Source: Prochlorococcus sp. AG-363-P19 (GTDB lineage Bacteria; Cyanobacteriota; Cyanobacteriia; PCC-6307; Cyanobiaceae). From it: a DNA stretch of 64,000 nt. Position 1 is the stretch's first letter; every line of letters starts with the position of its first letter. The stretch covers positions 62,001 to 126,000 of the forward strand of contig QCGG01000004.1 of NCBI GenBank assembly GCA_003280055.1, given 5' to 3'. Position numbers and translations under genes: made by a program. Positions 20,012-30,475 of this stretch are shown here, in pieces. The notes below the pieces were generated by a model. That model was not told the origin of the DNA and did not search any database. It saw only the letters and a list, made by a program, of their open reading frames with translations.

Positions 20012-20161
20012 ATGAATATTAATTACCTTATAATTGCTTTTGGAGAATTAGATATTTCTCCCTTGACCATTGCCATTATGGTGGCATTAACATCCTTAAC
20101 ATTTGCTGCAGCAGCAATTAGTTCGTTCAAGCTATTTAAATTTGGTCCAGAGGATAAGTAG
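20012..20161 (+). CDS. Small single-TM protein (49 aa), not in ORF track
   Basis: Manual translation MNINYLIIAFGELDISPLTIAIMVALTSLTFAAAAISSFKLFKFGPEDK*. Confidence 0.5.
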   Translation: MNINYLIIAFGELDISPLTIAIMVALTSLTFAAAAISSFKLFKFGPEDK

Positions 20162-20205
20162 ACAAAAAATCAAACTTTTTTTCCTATCTATGGAGGGGTA
20201 ATAAT

Positions 20206-20415
20206 ATGTATAGTGGAATGAAATGTAAGATCTGTGGAGAAGAGATTATAAGTAATGATGATTATAAAATGGTCAGGTTAATAATAAGTGGTACTTGCCA
20301 AAAGTGTAGTAAAAAAACAATATTAGAAGACAAGGATATTCCAAAGGATAGAAACCTACCCTATTATATTCTTTTTATATTAACAATGATAATATTATTG
20401 TTAATACTTGTTTAG
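20206..20415 (+). CDS. Small zinc-ribbon protein with C-terminal TM helix
   Basis: CKICGEEI...TCQKCSKK (CxxC x2) followed by LPYYILFILTMIILLLILV. Confidence 0.5.
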   Translation: MYSGMKCKICGEEIISNDDYKMVRLIISGTCQKCSKKTILEDKDIPKDRNLPYYILFILTMIILLLILV

Positions 20416-20457
20416 AAATAGGATATAAAATCGTACTAAATCGTATGAATTAATCTT

Positions 20458-20727
20458 TTAAAGCTCGTACTCATCTTCGAATTTCTTAATTAAATTATGA
20501 TACTGAAGAAGTGCCTTCTCTGACTGAGGGGTAAAGCCATTAGTATCATATTCAACTGAGAGAATAACTAGAGTATTTTTTATTGGTTCGAAAGCAGCGC
20601 TATATTCGGCTTGTATAGCCTCTTCGTCTATGTCATTAATTATGGCTGTAATGAATTCAACACGTTTGAGACCTAACTTTATTTGGTGTTCCATCTCGCG
20701 AGAAAGCTTTCTTCTGCGTTTAGGCAT
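20458..20727 (-). CDS. Hypothetical protein
   Basis: 89 aa, KRRRKLSREMEHQIKLGLKRVEFITAIINDID... Confidence 0.5.
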   Translation of the reverse strand: MPKRRRKLSREMEHQIKLGLKRVEFITAIINDIDEEAIQAEYSAAFEPIKNTLVILSVEYDTNGFTPQSEKALLQYHNLIKKFEDEYEL

Positions 20728-20973
20728 GAGTGTTTTAAAAATAACCTAAAGTAACATTACAGTAAATAAAAGAATAGTTCCACAAAAATAGTTCTAATGA
20801 ATCATGAACGTAATAAAAATCAGTTGAACTAGGTATGAGAAGATACTTATTAATTGAATAAAGCTATTATTTAAGCTGGCAGACCAAGGTGTAGAAGAAC
20901 AGTGGTAACAAAAATAACAATATTGATATAGTCTAAGGAGTATGAGTTATTCTAGTAAAAATAAAAAAATGAT

Positions 20974-21927
20974 TTGGATATACCAGCTCCAGAAACCAGA
21001 AATTGTGAAGAATGTGGTAAGTCATTATCACTGAATCTATTTAGGGTCAATTCTCAAACCTGTCGATACTGCGAGTCTGGGTCTAATCCTCCTCGCTTCT
21101 TAGAATATAAGCAAAAACCTACTTCAATGAGTAGTATCAATAATACTAAATTAGAAATTCCAATTGAGGAGTCAAGCAAAAAACTAAACAATAATGAAGT
21201 AATTGATCAGAACAATAATAAGTTAATAACCTATGAGTTATTAATTGAAAATTATCTTGCAGAATTAACTTTAGTTATCGGCTCATCCAACAGGTGGAAA
21301 ATCCCCGAACTAGATGTTAATGCTTTACAAGAATATATTCAGCAAAAGATTTCTGGAAGCCAAAAGGCTAATACCATTTTAACTTCCAAAATCAATAAAG
21401 ATGATTTAAATTCTATTGAGATAATTCAATCGTTGGATATTGATGCGACTATGGTTAAAGCCTCTATAAGGACATTACTAAGGTCAAGTTTAGAAAGGAG
21501 GGAGTTTTTCATAAATTTCCTCAAACAAACAATTAATGACAATAATAATAAAAAAGAAGCCATAGATACCCTTTCAAAAGATCTATTTACAGATTCTAAA
21601 GAACTTGGATACCCAATTCCGATTATGCCAATTCTACTAGCCGAAGAAATTCGTAATATGAAAGATAGAAATCATGGGGTTGAGAATCTGACACTAAAGT
21701 TTGCCATAAGAGAAATAGCTACTATGATTAATGAAAATATTTTAATATTTTCAAGACTTCATTTTGAAAATAGTTTAAAACAAACACTAAAAACACATTA
21801 TTCTGAAATTGATGATCAAAAATTCATGAGTATTTGTGAACCAAAAATCAATTCAGCTATTAACCTTGCATATAAATTATTTGGAATAAAATTAAATCCA
21901 AATAATTCCACTATAGAGCTCCATTGA
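20974..21927 (+). CDS. Hypothetical protein with N-terminal Cys4 zinc-finger-like motif
   Basis: CEECGKSLSLNLFRVNSQTCRYC then about 270 aa of helical, Asn/Lys-rich sequence. TTG start. Confidence 0.5.
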   Translation: MDIPAPETRNCEECGKSLSLNLFRVNSQTCRYCESGSNPPRFLEYKQKPTSMSSINNTKLEIPIEESSKKLNNNEVIDQNNNKLITYELLIENYLAELTLVIGSSNRWKIPELDVNALQEYIQQKISGSQKANTILTSKINKDDLNSIEIIQSLDIDATMVKASIRTLLRSSLERREFFINFLKQTINDNNNKKEAIDTLSKDLFTDSKELGYPIPIMPILLAEEIRNMKDRNHGVENLTLKFAIREIATMINENILIFSRLHFENSLKQTLKTHYSEIDDQKFMSICEPKINSAINLAYKLFGIKLNPNNSTIELH

Positions 21928-22151
21928 TCATCAAAGCATTTAGATAGATCTTTCAATCAAACAAAAGTCTAACAAATTAACAACTATGTCTTAGAAAGCT
22001 ATCTTCGTGTCCATGGGGTTAATCTCATGGAGTGCTTTCCATTGGTTACCTACAGAATGACGCAGACAATGCTCAGAACACGGAGTTTAAAAAGTCCGCA
22101 ACGACTGAAAGGCCTTTCCAATAAGCTCGTCAGACCTCAAACATTCAACAA

Positions 22152-23432
22152 ATGACCACTGCATCCTCAGATGCTTTGGTTATAGGCTCAGGGCCTAGCG
22201 CTCTTGCAATCGCATCAGCACTTTGCGAAGAGGGATTAAAGGTAGAAGCACTTTCAAACAAAGAACCAAATGAACCGTGGCCTTACACATACGGAGTATG
22301 GGGTAATGAGGTTGATGAATTGGGTATGGAGCATCTTCTGGAGCACAGATGGAAAAATACTGTCAGCTACTTTGGAGAAGGTTCTCAAGAAGTAAACTCA
22401 AAGAAAAATCAATCTACCAAGCATAATATTGATTATGGACTCTTTAACAAAGTTAAATTGCAACAATATTGGCTTAAAAAATGTGAAGATCATAATTTAA
22501 AATGGTATAGAGGTAACGCAGAAGAGGCAAAAGTAGGTGATAAGTTTACTGAAGTAAAAACTAGAGAAGGGTTATTATTAAAGGCACGAATTGTAATTGA
22601 CGCAAGTGGTTACAATCCTGCTATATTAAAATCCGTAAAAGATGGTGATATAGCTATACAAACCTGCTATGGAGTTGTAGGCAAGTTTAACTATCCTCCG
22701 GTTGAAGATGGACAATTTGTTCTTATGGATTATAGATGTAATCATTTAAACAAACATGAACGTAAAGGACCACCAACCTTCTTGTATGCAATGGATATGG
22801 GTGGTGGAAGTTACTTCTTAGAGGAAACATCCTTAGGCCTATCACCACCAGTTTCACTAGATACTCTTAAACAAAGACTTTCTAGAAGATTGAGAAGTAG
22901 AGGGTTAAAGATTACAAAATTAGAACATGAAGAATTGGGAATTTATCTCCCAATGAATATGCCTTTACCAGATATGGAACAAGGTATCTTTGGCTTTGGG
23001 GGTGCCGCAGGAATGGTACATCCAGCGTCAGGTTATATGTTTGGAGGTTTATTAAGAAGAGCACCAGGTGTTGCAAAAAAAATAGCAGAAAAAATGAGAG
23101 ATCTAAATTCCTCTTCACATGAAATCTCAGAAGCAGCATGGAATGAACTATGGTCTCCTCAAATGGTAAGGAAGCAAGCTCTCTATAAATTTGGATTAGA
23201 GAAATTGATGCGATTTTCTGAAAGTCAATTAAGAGATTTCTTTATTGGATTCTTTATGTTACCGAATGAAGAATGGTATGGTTTTCTAACTAACAAACTA
23301 AATCTATCTCAATTAGTTAGGGCAATGGTAAGAATGTTTATCGGTGCAACATGGAATGTTCGTTGGGGACTTATGATAATGAAAGGCCGAGAGTTAAAAT
23401 TATTATGGAAGTTTTTGAAAAAATATAATTAG
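22152..23432 (+). CDS. crtL: Lycopene cyclase (CrtL family)
   Basis: FAD N-term ALVIGSGPSALAIASALCEEGLKV, PYTYGVW, GGGSYFLEETSL, FGFGGAAGMVHPASGYMFGGLLRRAP. Beta versus epsilon type not resolved. Confidence 0.88.
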   Translation: MTTASSDALVIGSGPSALAIASALCEEGLKVEALSNKEPNEPWPYTYGVWGNEVDELGMEHLLEHRWKNTVSYFGEGSQEVNSKKNQSTKHNIDYGLFNKVKLQQYWLKKCEDHNLKWYRGNAEEAKVGDKFTEVKTREGLLLKARIVIDASGYNPAILKSVKDGDIAIQTCYGVVGKFNYPPVEDGQFVLMDYRCNHLNKHERKGPPTFLYAMDMGGGSYFLEETSLGLSPPVSLDTLKQRLSRRLRSRGLKITKLEHEELGIYLPMNMPLPDMEQGIFGFGGAAGMVHPASGYMFGGLLRRAPGVAKKIAEKMRDLNSSSHEISEAAWNELWSPQMVRKQALYKFGLEKLMRFSESQLRDFFIGFFMLPNEEWYGFLTNKLNLSQLVRAMVRMFIGATWNVRWGLMIMKGRELKLLWKFLKKYN

Positions 23433-23527
23433 ATTATATCAGATAGATTGAAAGAGATGTTTTGAATCTAAGAAAAACTATTTTAAAGAACTAATATTAT
23501 ATAATATAGAAAATATATCCTAAATTC

Positions 23528-24241
23528 ATGCAGAAAAGAAAAATAATGATAACTGGTTCAACCAGAGGGATTGGCAGGTCCATAGCATATAAGCTTATTA
23601 GGGAAGGGCATATGGTAAGTATGGGCGTTAGAAATTTACAGGAAAAACAAAACCTATTTACTAATTTCAAAGAAGAAGAAAGGTATAGGATGCATAATAA
23701 AGAATACAACGCTGAGAATAAAGGGAGTGCTGAAAGTTGGGTAAGCTCAACAATTGAACAATTTGGTTCAATAGACACTTTGATAATATCCGCAGGAATA
23801 TTTAGAGCCACTAAGTTTATTTTTTCAGAGGAGGATGAAAAAGATATCAAAGACTTGTTGAATGTTAATTTAATGGGTCCGTGGTATTTAATGAGAGCAG
23901 CGTGGAACGAACTTGTAAAATCCGGTTGTGGCAGAATTATTGTAATCTCGTCAATGAGTGGGAAAAGATCAAGAGGATATTTTGCTGGATATTGTGTGAG
24001 CAAGTTTGGGCTAATGGGTCTCTGTCAAACAATTAGGAACGAAGGTTGGGATAAAGATGTTCGTATCACTACTCTCTGTCCTGGATGGGTAAATACAGAT
24101 ATGGCAAAAAATGTAAAGGATATTAAGAAAGAAGATATGACTCAGCCTGAAGATATTGCAGAAATTTGCAGTAATCTTCTTAAACTGCCAAAAGGCTCTA
24201 TACCATTCGAAATAAAAATCAACTGCAGCCTAGAGAAATAA
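23528..24241 (+). CDS. Short-chain dehydrogenase/reductase
   Basis: MITGSTRGIGRSIAYKL, NVNLMGPWYLMRA, YCVSKFGLMGL. Confidence 0.9.
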   Translation: MQKRKIMITGSTRGIGRSIAYKLIREGHMVSMGVRNLQEKQNLFTNFKEEERYRMHNKEYNAENKGSAESWVSSTIEQFGSIDTLIISAGIFRATKFIFSEEDEKDIKDLLNVNLMGPWYLMRAAWNELVKSGCGRIIVISSMSGKRSRGYFAGYCVSKFGLMGLCQTIRNEGWDKDVRITTLCPGWVNTDMAKNVKDIKKEDMTQPEDIAEICSNLLKLPKGSIPFEIKINCSLEK

Positions 24242-24388
24242 AATTTTATCTTAATAGCAAATCATCTAAAACTTTATTGTAAGTTTTACCGATAGAACTA
24301 CTAAACTTAATTCTAATCGTTAGTATTATAAATAATTGGATTATAAGGATTTATACTGATAATAAGATTTAAATTTTGATTAAATTGG

Positions 24389-24679
24389 TCATCTGATAAC
24401 AGTAAGGCTATTATTGGTATTCTTGGAAAGAGAAGATTGTCTCCAAGGAAAAATAAGTGAAAAGAAATGAAGTAACCTTTTTAAGTTGGAATGTAAATAG
24501 TTTCTGTAAAATCCACCAAAAGCTTTACCTGTTGCATAAGTTCTCTGTATTAACCCTGCTATAAAATTAAAAATCCATAAAGAAAGAATGACTGTAATAA
24601 GTCCAGAGGTCATGGAATAGAACTTTCCAATATTCTGTTGGAATGGTTCGAGAAAATGGAAATAATCGAAGAGAGTCAT
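24389..24679 (-). CDS. Hypothetical membrane protein
   Basis: 96 aa with one hydrophobic helix. Confidence 0.45.
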   Translation of the reverse strand: MTLFDYFHFLEPFQQNIGKFYSMTSGLITVILSLWIFNFIAGLIQRTYATGKAFGGFYRNYLHSNLKRLLHFFSLIFPWRQSSLSKNTNNSLTVIR

Positions 24680-24889
24680 GTGGTTAAATTATAAAAAATG
24701 ATCAAGAATGGTGGTTTTTTTAATTTACCTCTCTTTATTAAGACAACTTTTTAAGAAAAAGCAAGTTTCTTGTCATTTCAATTCATGGTCACTAGCCTCA
24801 AGCAAGAGTTAAATAAACAAGAAAATGTTATTTTTTAAAGAGTTCAACAGAGTAGGTAAAAATTATAAAATAGGAATAAAAGGCTACTC

Positions 24890-25621
24890 ATGACTATTTA
24901 CGCAACATATTATGGATCTAACGGCTGGCTGATTGAAATTGATGGATTGCGTGTCCTTATTGATCCATGGTTGGTTGGGGAACTGATTTTCCCACCTGGC
25001 AAATGGTTCTTTTCTGCTCAACATCGGAATGAATGGCAAATACCGGATGGCATCGATCTGATAGTTTTAACTCAGGGTTTAGCCGATCATTTACATGTGC
25101 AAACCCTTGAGAAGCTTCCTAAAAAAACTCCTGTTTTATGTTCGAGTAGCTGTATAAAAAAACTGGATAAATTAAAATATAAAAACATTACAGCAATATC
25201 CCCAGGAGAGAAAGTAAGTCATGAACATTTAGAAATCATAGCAACCTCTGGCGCTCCAGTGCCCAACATTGAGAATGGATATATTTTAAGGACACAAGGA
25301 ACTTCTATTTATCTTGAGCCTCATGGTTACCTTGATCCTGAAATTGAAGATACAAGAATGAATATTGTAATAACTCCAATCGTAAATGTGAGCATTCCAA
25401 TGTTTGGCAAACTTATATGTGGAAAAGAAATTCTACCAGAATTGATACAAAGATTTAGCCCTGACCATATATTAGCGACTGCAAATGGAGGAGACATAAT
25501 TTTCAATGGAATGCTGAACAAGCTATTAAATATCGATGATAATCTGACTCAGATTAATCCTTATATACTAAATAAAACTAATATCATCAAAACTAAGCCT
25601 GGATTAAAGTATATTTTATGA
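24890..25621 (+). CDS. MBL-fold metallohydrolase-like protein
   Basis: YGSNGWLIEIDGLRVLIDPWLVG...LTQGLADHLHVQTLEKL. Altered HxHxDH motif. Confidence 0.75.
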   Translation: MTIYATYYGSNGWLIEIDGLRVLIDPWLVGELIFPPGKWFFSAQHRNEWQIPDGIDLIVLTQGLADHLHVQTLEKLPKKTPVLCSSSCIKKLDKLKYKNITAISPGEKVSHEHLEIIATSGAPVPNIENGYILRTQGTSIYLEPHGYLDPEIEDTRMNIVITPIVNVSIPMFGKLICGKEILPELIQRFSPDHILATANGGDIIFNGMLNKLLNIDDNLTQINPYILNKTNIIKTKPGLKYIL

Positions 25622-25624
25622 TAA

Positions 25625-26116
25625 ATGGCAAAATATAAGCACATTAAGAATGCTTTTCTTGGAGGTATTTTCACCTCTTTATTGGTAATTTTAGGGACAC
25701 TATCTAAATTTTTCGACCCATTAATAATTGGATTAAAAGAAATTACCTTAGATAGGCCTCTACCTGGATATTACTTTCCTATATTCATGCTTTTTGGCCT
25801 AATAATTCCAATATTCTACAGGTACAAAATAAGAACTAAAATTACCGACAAGAGTCTCATAGAAGCCTATCTCATATTTCTATTTATTCAGATCATAAAT
25901 GAAATCACATATGTTGTTTTTATAGGGAAGTATATAAGCGTTATAATTGGCTTTATTTTCACAATGGGTCGCATTGTTCAAATAATTCTTGTCCGAAGAT
26001 ATTTAATAGATAGTCAAATAAAGAAATTGTTTGATTTGTTATTTTTATTGTGGGCTGCTAATACGTTTAATATAATTTTTAATCGATTAGTTCCTTTGTA
26101 CATTAACTCCAGATAA
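25625..26116 (+). CDS. Hypothetical multi-TM membrane protein
   Basis: 163 aa, highly hydrophobic, immediately downstream of MBL gene. Confidence 0.6.
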   Translation: MAKYKHIKNAFLGGIFTSLLVILGTLSKFFDPLIIGLKEITLDRPLPGYYFPIFMLFGLIIPIFYRYKIRTKITDKSLIEAYLIFLFIQIINEITYVVFIGKYISVIIGFIFTMGRIVQIILVRRYLIDSQIKKLFDLLFLLWAANTFNIIFNRLVPLYINSR

Positions 26117-26144
26117 AAGTCATAATAAAAAGTGACTCCTTTTA

Positions 26145-26390
26145 TCACCAATATGGATCATCTGAAAAACAAACGAATACTTCCGATTCTTCATAGTCTT
26201 CTATAAAACCTATACAAGCACGAATTACATTTCCATTAACCTCAATTTCACATGCTCCACAACTTCCACCTAGGCAACCAGTAGGTATAGAAATATTTTG
26301 ATTTTTAGCTGCCTCAAGCCAGGCTGTACCAGTTGTTTCAAAACTGATAGATTCATCAGGCCAAGTAACCTTAACTAAGGAATTCTTCAT
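26145..26390 (-). CDS. 2Fe-2S ferredoxin
   Basis: PTGCLGGSCGACEIEVNGNVIRAC, plant-type CxxxxCxxC...C. Confidence 0.88.
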   Translation of the reverse strand: MKNSLVKVTWPDESISFETTGTAWLEAAKNQNISIPTGCLGGSCGACEIEVNGNVIRACIGFIEDYEESEVFVCFSDDPYW

Positions 26391-27892
26391 TAAATTAGTA
26401 TTTTATCTAAATCAATATTTTGCTCAAATGCATCTGCAAGTGTATCGATCAATTTCTCTCTATATATTGAAAAGTTAGGCTGATCTGTTTCTAATAAAGC
26501 CAGCCCTTTTTTTAAACGCAATGAGTTTAACCATAGTCTCCTCCAACGGCCATTATCAAATATTCCATGGAGATATGTACCTGCTATAAATCCTCCTTGA
26601 TTAGTAAATTTAATATATCCTAATGATTCGTCTTTGAATAATGGTTTTATGTTCGTTTCGTTTCTATTAATAACGGTAGAGCCATGATGAATCTCAAATC
26701 CTGAAATATTAGATGCAATTGGCCATAAGGAAATAGTATCTCTTTTTTCTAATTTCTTATTATTGGCGAATGTAGTAGATATGGGTATAAAATTAAGGCC
26801 ATGCATAATTGTATTTATATTACTTTCAATTCCCAATGGGTCATTAACTCTTGAACCCAACATTTGAAAACCACCACAAATTCCAAATAACGATCCGCCT
26901 TTTTCTACGTATTGTTTAATTTGGTTATAAAGGAAAGAGTTTTTAAGCTCCTTCAAATCTGACATCGTTTGCTTACTTCCAGGTAATAAAACTACATCTG
27001 GTCTGCCAAGGTTCATCCCAGGTTCAAGCCATCTAACATTTACTGTAGGTTCCGCTTCAAGTGGGTCAAAGTCCGAAAAGTTACTAATTGATTTAAGGCG
27101 AACCACAGCAACTTCGATCTCCTCACATTTATTCTTAGCTGTTCTATTTATTAAGTCTAATGTGTCTTCGGCTGGGAAAAGCTCATTTAACCAAGGTAAA
27201 ACACCAACTACAGGGATCCCTGTCTTGGATTCAAGCCATCTTCTACCATCCTCAAAAAGTTCTCGTCGCCCTCTAAATCGATTAATAAGAATACCCTTAA
27301 TAAGTTTTCTCTCTATCGGTCTTAATAGTTCTAATGTTCCGATTATCTGAGCGAAGACCCCCCCTCTTTCAATATCTGCGACTAATAGACAATTTGCATT
27401 TAAATATTGTGCCAATCGAATATTAGTTAAATCTCGTCTTTGTAAATTTATTTCTACTGGGCTCCCAGCACCTTCGAGAATAAAACGAATATCATTATTG
27501 TGACTTATTATTTGGTTAATGCTGCTGCGAATAGCCCTCCATCCAGATAAAAACCACTTCTCATAGTATGTATCAGCATTTGATATACCAACACTTTTGC
27601 CTAGATGTATGACCTCGCTAGTGTGATCTCCCCTAGGTTTAAGCAAAACAGGATTCATTGAACATTCAGGAATAACTCCTGCCGCCCAAGCTTGAAAAGC
27701 TTGGGAATATGCCATCTCACCACCATTTTCATCAACCCAAGCATTGTTGCTCATATTTTGCCCCTTAAATGGAACAGGAAATTCTCCTCTGCGCATAAGT
27801 ACTCTGCATATAGCTGCTACCATTAAGGATTTTCCTGATCCACTACTTGTCCCTAGGACCATTAAAGGGGTGTGCTTAAAAGACCTAGTCAT
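26390..27892 (-). CDS. cobQ: Cobyric acid synthase
   Basis: [43 protein letters not shown], amidotransferase motif [13 protein letters not shown]. Confidence 0.95.
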   Translation of the reverse strand: MTRSFKHTPLMVLGTSSGSGKSLMVAAICRVLMRRGEFPVPFKGQNMSNNAWVDENGGEMAYSQAFQAWAAGVIPECSMNPVLLKPRGDHTSEVIHLGKSVGISNADTYYEKWFLSGWRAIRSSINQIISHNNDIRFILEGAGSPVEINLQRRDLTNIRLAQYLNANCLLVADIERGGVFAQIIGTLELLRPIERKLIKGILINRFRGRRELFEDGRRWLESKTGIPVVGVLPWLNELFPAEDTLDLINRTAKNKCEEIEVAVVRLKSISNFSDFDPLEAEPTVNVRWLEPGMNLGRPDVVLLPGSKQTMSDLKELKNSFLYNQIKQYVEKGGSLFGICGGFQMLGSRVNDPLGIESNINTIMHGLNFIPISTTFANNKKLEKRDTISLWPIASNISGFEIHHGSTVINRNETNIKPLFKDESLGYIKFTNQGGFIAGTYLHGIFDNGRWRRLWLNSLRLKKGLALLETDQPNFSIYREKLIDTLADAFEQNIDLDKILI

Positions 27893-28295
27893 TTAAATTG
27901 ATCAATATTGTCTGGATTGAATGAAAAAAATAATCAATACGGCGGGGGGGCTCATTGGCCTCTGGGAGTGAGATTCTTTTGATTCCTGCTCTACCTAATG
28001 GTGTGATTCTAATTTGACTAGTAAGACCCTGACCATCAACTTCACGTCTCATAATTCCAATTTTTATCATCCATCTAAAGGCTTTCTCAACCCAAATAAC
28101 ATTTTTATACCACTGGAAGCCTGCTCTGCAATACCTAGACTTCTCTGCAAAAACCTCTCTGGCATTTAACCCTCTTACTTGAGCATCTGAATAGAAGAGA
28201 GAATTAAAAGGAAGAAACTTTATATTTCTAACGGCACGCCCAAGACTTCTCTCATTAAGAGCTGCCGATTCATCTGGCATACGAGGTGTTTGCAA
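27885..28295 (-). CDS. Conserved cyanobacterial hypothetical (Npun_F0494-like)
   Basis: [59 protein letters not shown]. Confidence 0.55.
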   Translation of the reverse strand: MQTPRMPDESAALNERSLGRAVRNIKFLPFNSLFYSDAQVRGLNAREVFAEKSRYCRAGFQWYKNVIWVEKAFRWMIKIGIMRREVDGQGLTSQIRITPLGRAGIKRISLPEANEPPRRIDYFFHSIQTILINLND

Positions 28296-28344
28296 ATTTA
28301 ATGGTTAATGTCACTCTTTAAATTAATATTAGACAAAACTACTG

Positions 28345-28962
28345 ATGTTAATACTTGCTTCCGCATCCTTAGCAAGGCGTAAATTACTTGAGAGTTCAAA
28401 CATAGACCATATAACGATAAAAAGCCAAGTTGACGAAAGTAAATACAACCTCAACGACCCAAAAGAATTAGTCACATCCCTAGCAACAGCAAAAGCACGA
28501 AATGTTCAACACATAATTAAATCATCAAATGAATATGCAGATATTCAGCAAAATTACTCTGCAATATTAGGCTGTGACTCAGTTTTTGAATTTAATGGGG
28601 AAATTTTTTGCAAGCCCAAAAATAAAATTCAGGCAAAAGAAAGATGGTTAAAATTGTCAGCTAATTCTGGACTTCTGCATACTGGACACGCCTTATTATT
28701 TAGGACACTGAAGAAGAAAAAGAAATGTACTGAGTCATCGATTGAACCCATTATTGGCATAGTTAGCACAAAAGTATTTTTCGAAAAAGTTCAGGAAAAA
28801 GAAATACTTCTTTATGTTAACGGTGGCGAGCCGCTCAAATGTGCTGGAGGTTTTGCAATTGAAGGTCAAGGAGCCAGATTTATTAGCAAGATTGAGGGCT
28901 GTTTTAGTAATGTGATTGGATTAAGTCTCCCTTGGTTGAGACAAAATTATCTCAATAAATGA
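28345..28962 (+). CDS. Maf-like nucleotide pyrophosphatase
   Basis: MLILASASLARRKLLESSNI...ILGCDSVFEFNGEI...GGFAIEGQGARFISKIEGCFSNVIGLSLP. Confidence 0.92.
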   Translation: MLILASASLARRKLLESSNIDHITIKSQVDESKYNLNDPKELVTSLATAKARNVQHIIKSSNEYADIQQNYSAILGCDSVFEFNGEIFCKPKNKIQAKERWLKLSANSGLLHTGHALLFRTLKKKKKCTESSIEPIIGIVSTKVFFEKVQEKEILLYVNGGEPLKCAGGFAIEGQGARFISKIEGCFSNVIGLSLPWLRQNYLNK

Positions 28963-29030
28963 TTCTTTCAATACACTATTTTGTTTCTAATATTTAGAGC
29001 CATGAATAGCAACAAGAGTCATTAAAAACT

Positions 29031-29074
29031 TCCATAAAAAAACCTTGTCTAAGAAGACAAGGTTTTTTTATGGA
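29031..29074. terminator. Bidirectional intrinsic terminator, 20-bp perfect stem
   Basis: TCCATAAAAAAACCTTGTCT-aaga-AGACAAGGTTTTTTTATGGA between convergent maf and psbC. Confidence 0.9.
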
Positions 29075-29086
29075 AATAATATTTAA

Positions 29087-30475
29087 TTAATCTAGGTCTG
29101 GCATAGCCAAAACAGGCTCGGTCTTACGGTCAATGCCTTTTTCGAAACCTGCTGCTGCCGCTCTTGCTCTACCTGCATGCCAGAGATGTCCAATAAATGT
29201 AAACCATCCAAGGAAGAAGTGAGCTGAAGCAAGCCACTGACGCAAGTTAACAAAGTTAACGGCATTGGGCTCAGTAATAATGCCTCCAACAGAGTTAATT
29301 GAAGCATTAGGAGCATGAGTCATGTACTCAGCTGCTCTTCGTATTTGCCAGGGCTGAATGTCGTTCTGAAGCTTATCAAGACTTAGACCATTAGGACCAC
29401 GTAAGGGTTCTAACCAAGGTCCACGGAAGTCCCAGAAACGCATTGTTTCCCCACCAAAAATAACTTCACCAGTTGGAGACCTCATAAGATACTTACCTAA
29501 TCCAGTAGGACCCATAGTTGAACCGATATTTGCACCGATTCGTTGGTCTCTAACTAGGAAAGTAAAGCTTTGAGCTTGAGATGCTTCGGCGTTTGTAGGG
29601 CCGTAGAACTCTGAAGGGTAAGCAGTGTTGTTAAACCAAATAAAAGTAGAAGCTACAAAACTGGCAACACAAAGTCCACCAAGTGCATAACTTAGAAGAG
29701 CCTCTCCATTCCAAATAAAGGCACGGCGAGCCCATCCTGCTGGTTTAACGTTCATATGGAAGTGACCACCAATAAGCTGGCCAATTGCGAGCCAAACATG
29801 GCCACCAACAATATCTTCCATTGAGTTGACACCAACTATCCAACCACCACCACCCCAAGGGGTGTTAGCGAGCCAATAGTGAAGCTTCACTGGATTAAGA
29901 GTTGGATTAGAGATGAGACGAACTGCCCCTCCTCCAGGAGCCCAAGTGTCATATGCACCACCTAGGAAAATCCAGTTTGCAGAAAAGAGTAGGGAGCCTA
30001 ATCCAAGAACGCAAAGATGACGGCCAAGGATTCTGGACATTTGATCCTTATCACTCCAGTCCTGAGAGAAGAAAGGAGAAACTTCCTCTAATCTTGCAGG
30101 TCCATAAAGGGCATGGAAGATACCACCAAGACCCAATACAGCTGAAGCTACTAAGTGAACAACGCCAGCTGCAAAGAAAGGATAAACATCAACAACTTCT
30201 CCCCCTTGACCAATGCCATAACCAAAAGTGGCTACATGGGGCATAAGGATTAAGCCTTGCTCCCACATGGGTTTGTCAAAGGTGAAGTGGCTAACTTCAT
30301 AAAGAAGCATTGCACCTGCCCAGAAGACCATCAGGCCGGTATGGGCAATATGAGCTCCGAGAAGGCGGCCCGAAAGATTAATTAATCGGGCATTTCCTAC
30401 ATACCAGGCATAGCCTGATTCTTCATAACTCGCGTTCTCGAGGTTAAAGAGAGTTGGTCTAGAGGGCGTTTCCAC
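29087..30475 (-). CDS. psbC: Photosystem II CP43 chlorophyll-binding protein
   Basis: [60 protein letters not shown] start 17 nt inside the psbD end. Confidence 0.97.
   Translation of the reverse strand: METPSRPTLFNLENASYEESGYAWYVGNARLINLSGRLLGAHIAHTGLMVFWAGAMLLYEVSHFTFDKPMWEQGLILMPHVATFGYGIGQGGEVVDVYPFFAAGVVHLVASAVLGLGGIFHALYGPARLEEVSPFFSQDWSDKDQMSRILGRHLCVLGLGSLLFSANWIFLGGAYDTWAPGGGAVRLISNPTLNPVKLHYWLANTPWGGGGWIVGVNSMEDIVGGHVWLAIGQLIGGHFHMNVKPAGWARRAFIWNGEALLSYALGGLCVASFVASTFIWFNNTAYPSEFYGPTNAEASQAQSFTFLVRDQRIGANIGSTMGPTGLGKYLMRSPTGEVIFGGETMRFWDFRGPWLEPLRGPNGLSLDKLQNDIQPWQIRRAAEYMTHAPNASINSVGGIITEPNAVNFVNLRQWLASAHFFLGWFTFIGHLWHAGRARAAAAGFEKGIDRKTEPVLAMPDLD

Noticed and set aside
22000-22150. 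Possible tRNA or riboswitch upstream of crtL
   Set aside because: No cloverleaf or recognisable riboswitch core could be assembled by eye; left as ordinary leader pending an Infernal search.
23497-24003. 168-aa minus-strand ORF opposite the SDR gene
   Set aside because: The SDR on the plus strand has all family motifs; the antisense ORF does not.
27944-27950. G7 homopolymer near the 3' end of the 27885-28295 gene as a frameshift site
   Set aside because: Frame stays open and protein-like across it ([11 protein letters not shown]); no evidence of disruption.
29953-30246. 97-aa plus-strand ORF opposite psbC
   Set aside because: Antisense shadow ORF within a strongly coding minus-strand gene; composition is low-complexity Gln/Arg/His.
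30459-30475. 17-bp psbD/psbC overlap as a novelty
   Set aside because: psbD-psbC overlap with an internal psbC start is well known in cyanobacteria and plastids.
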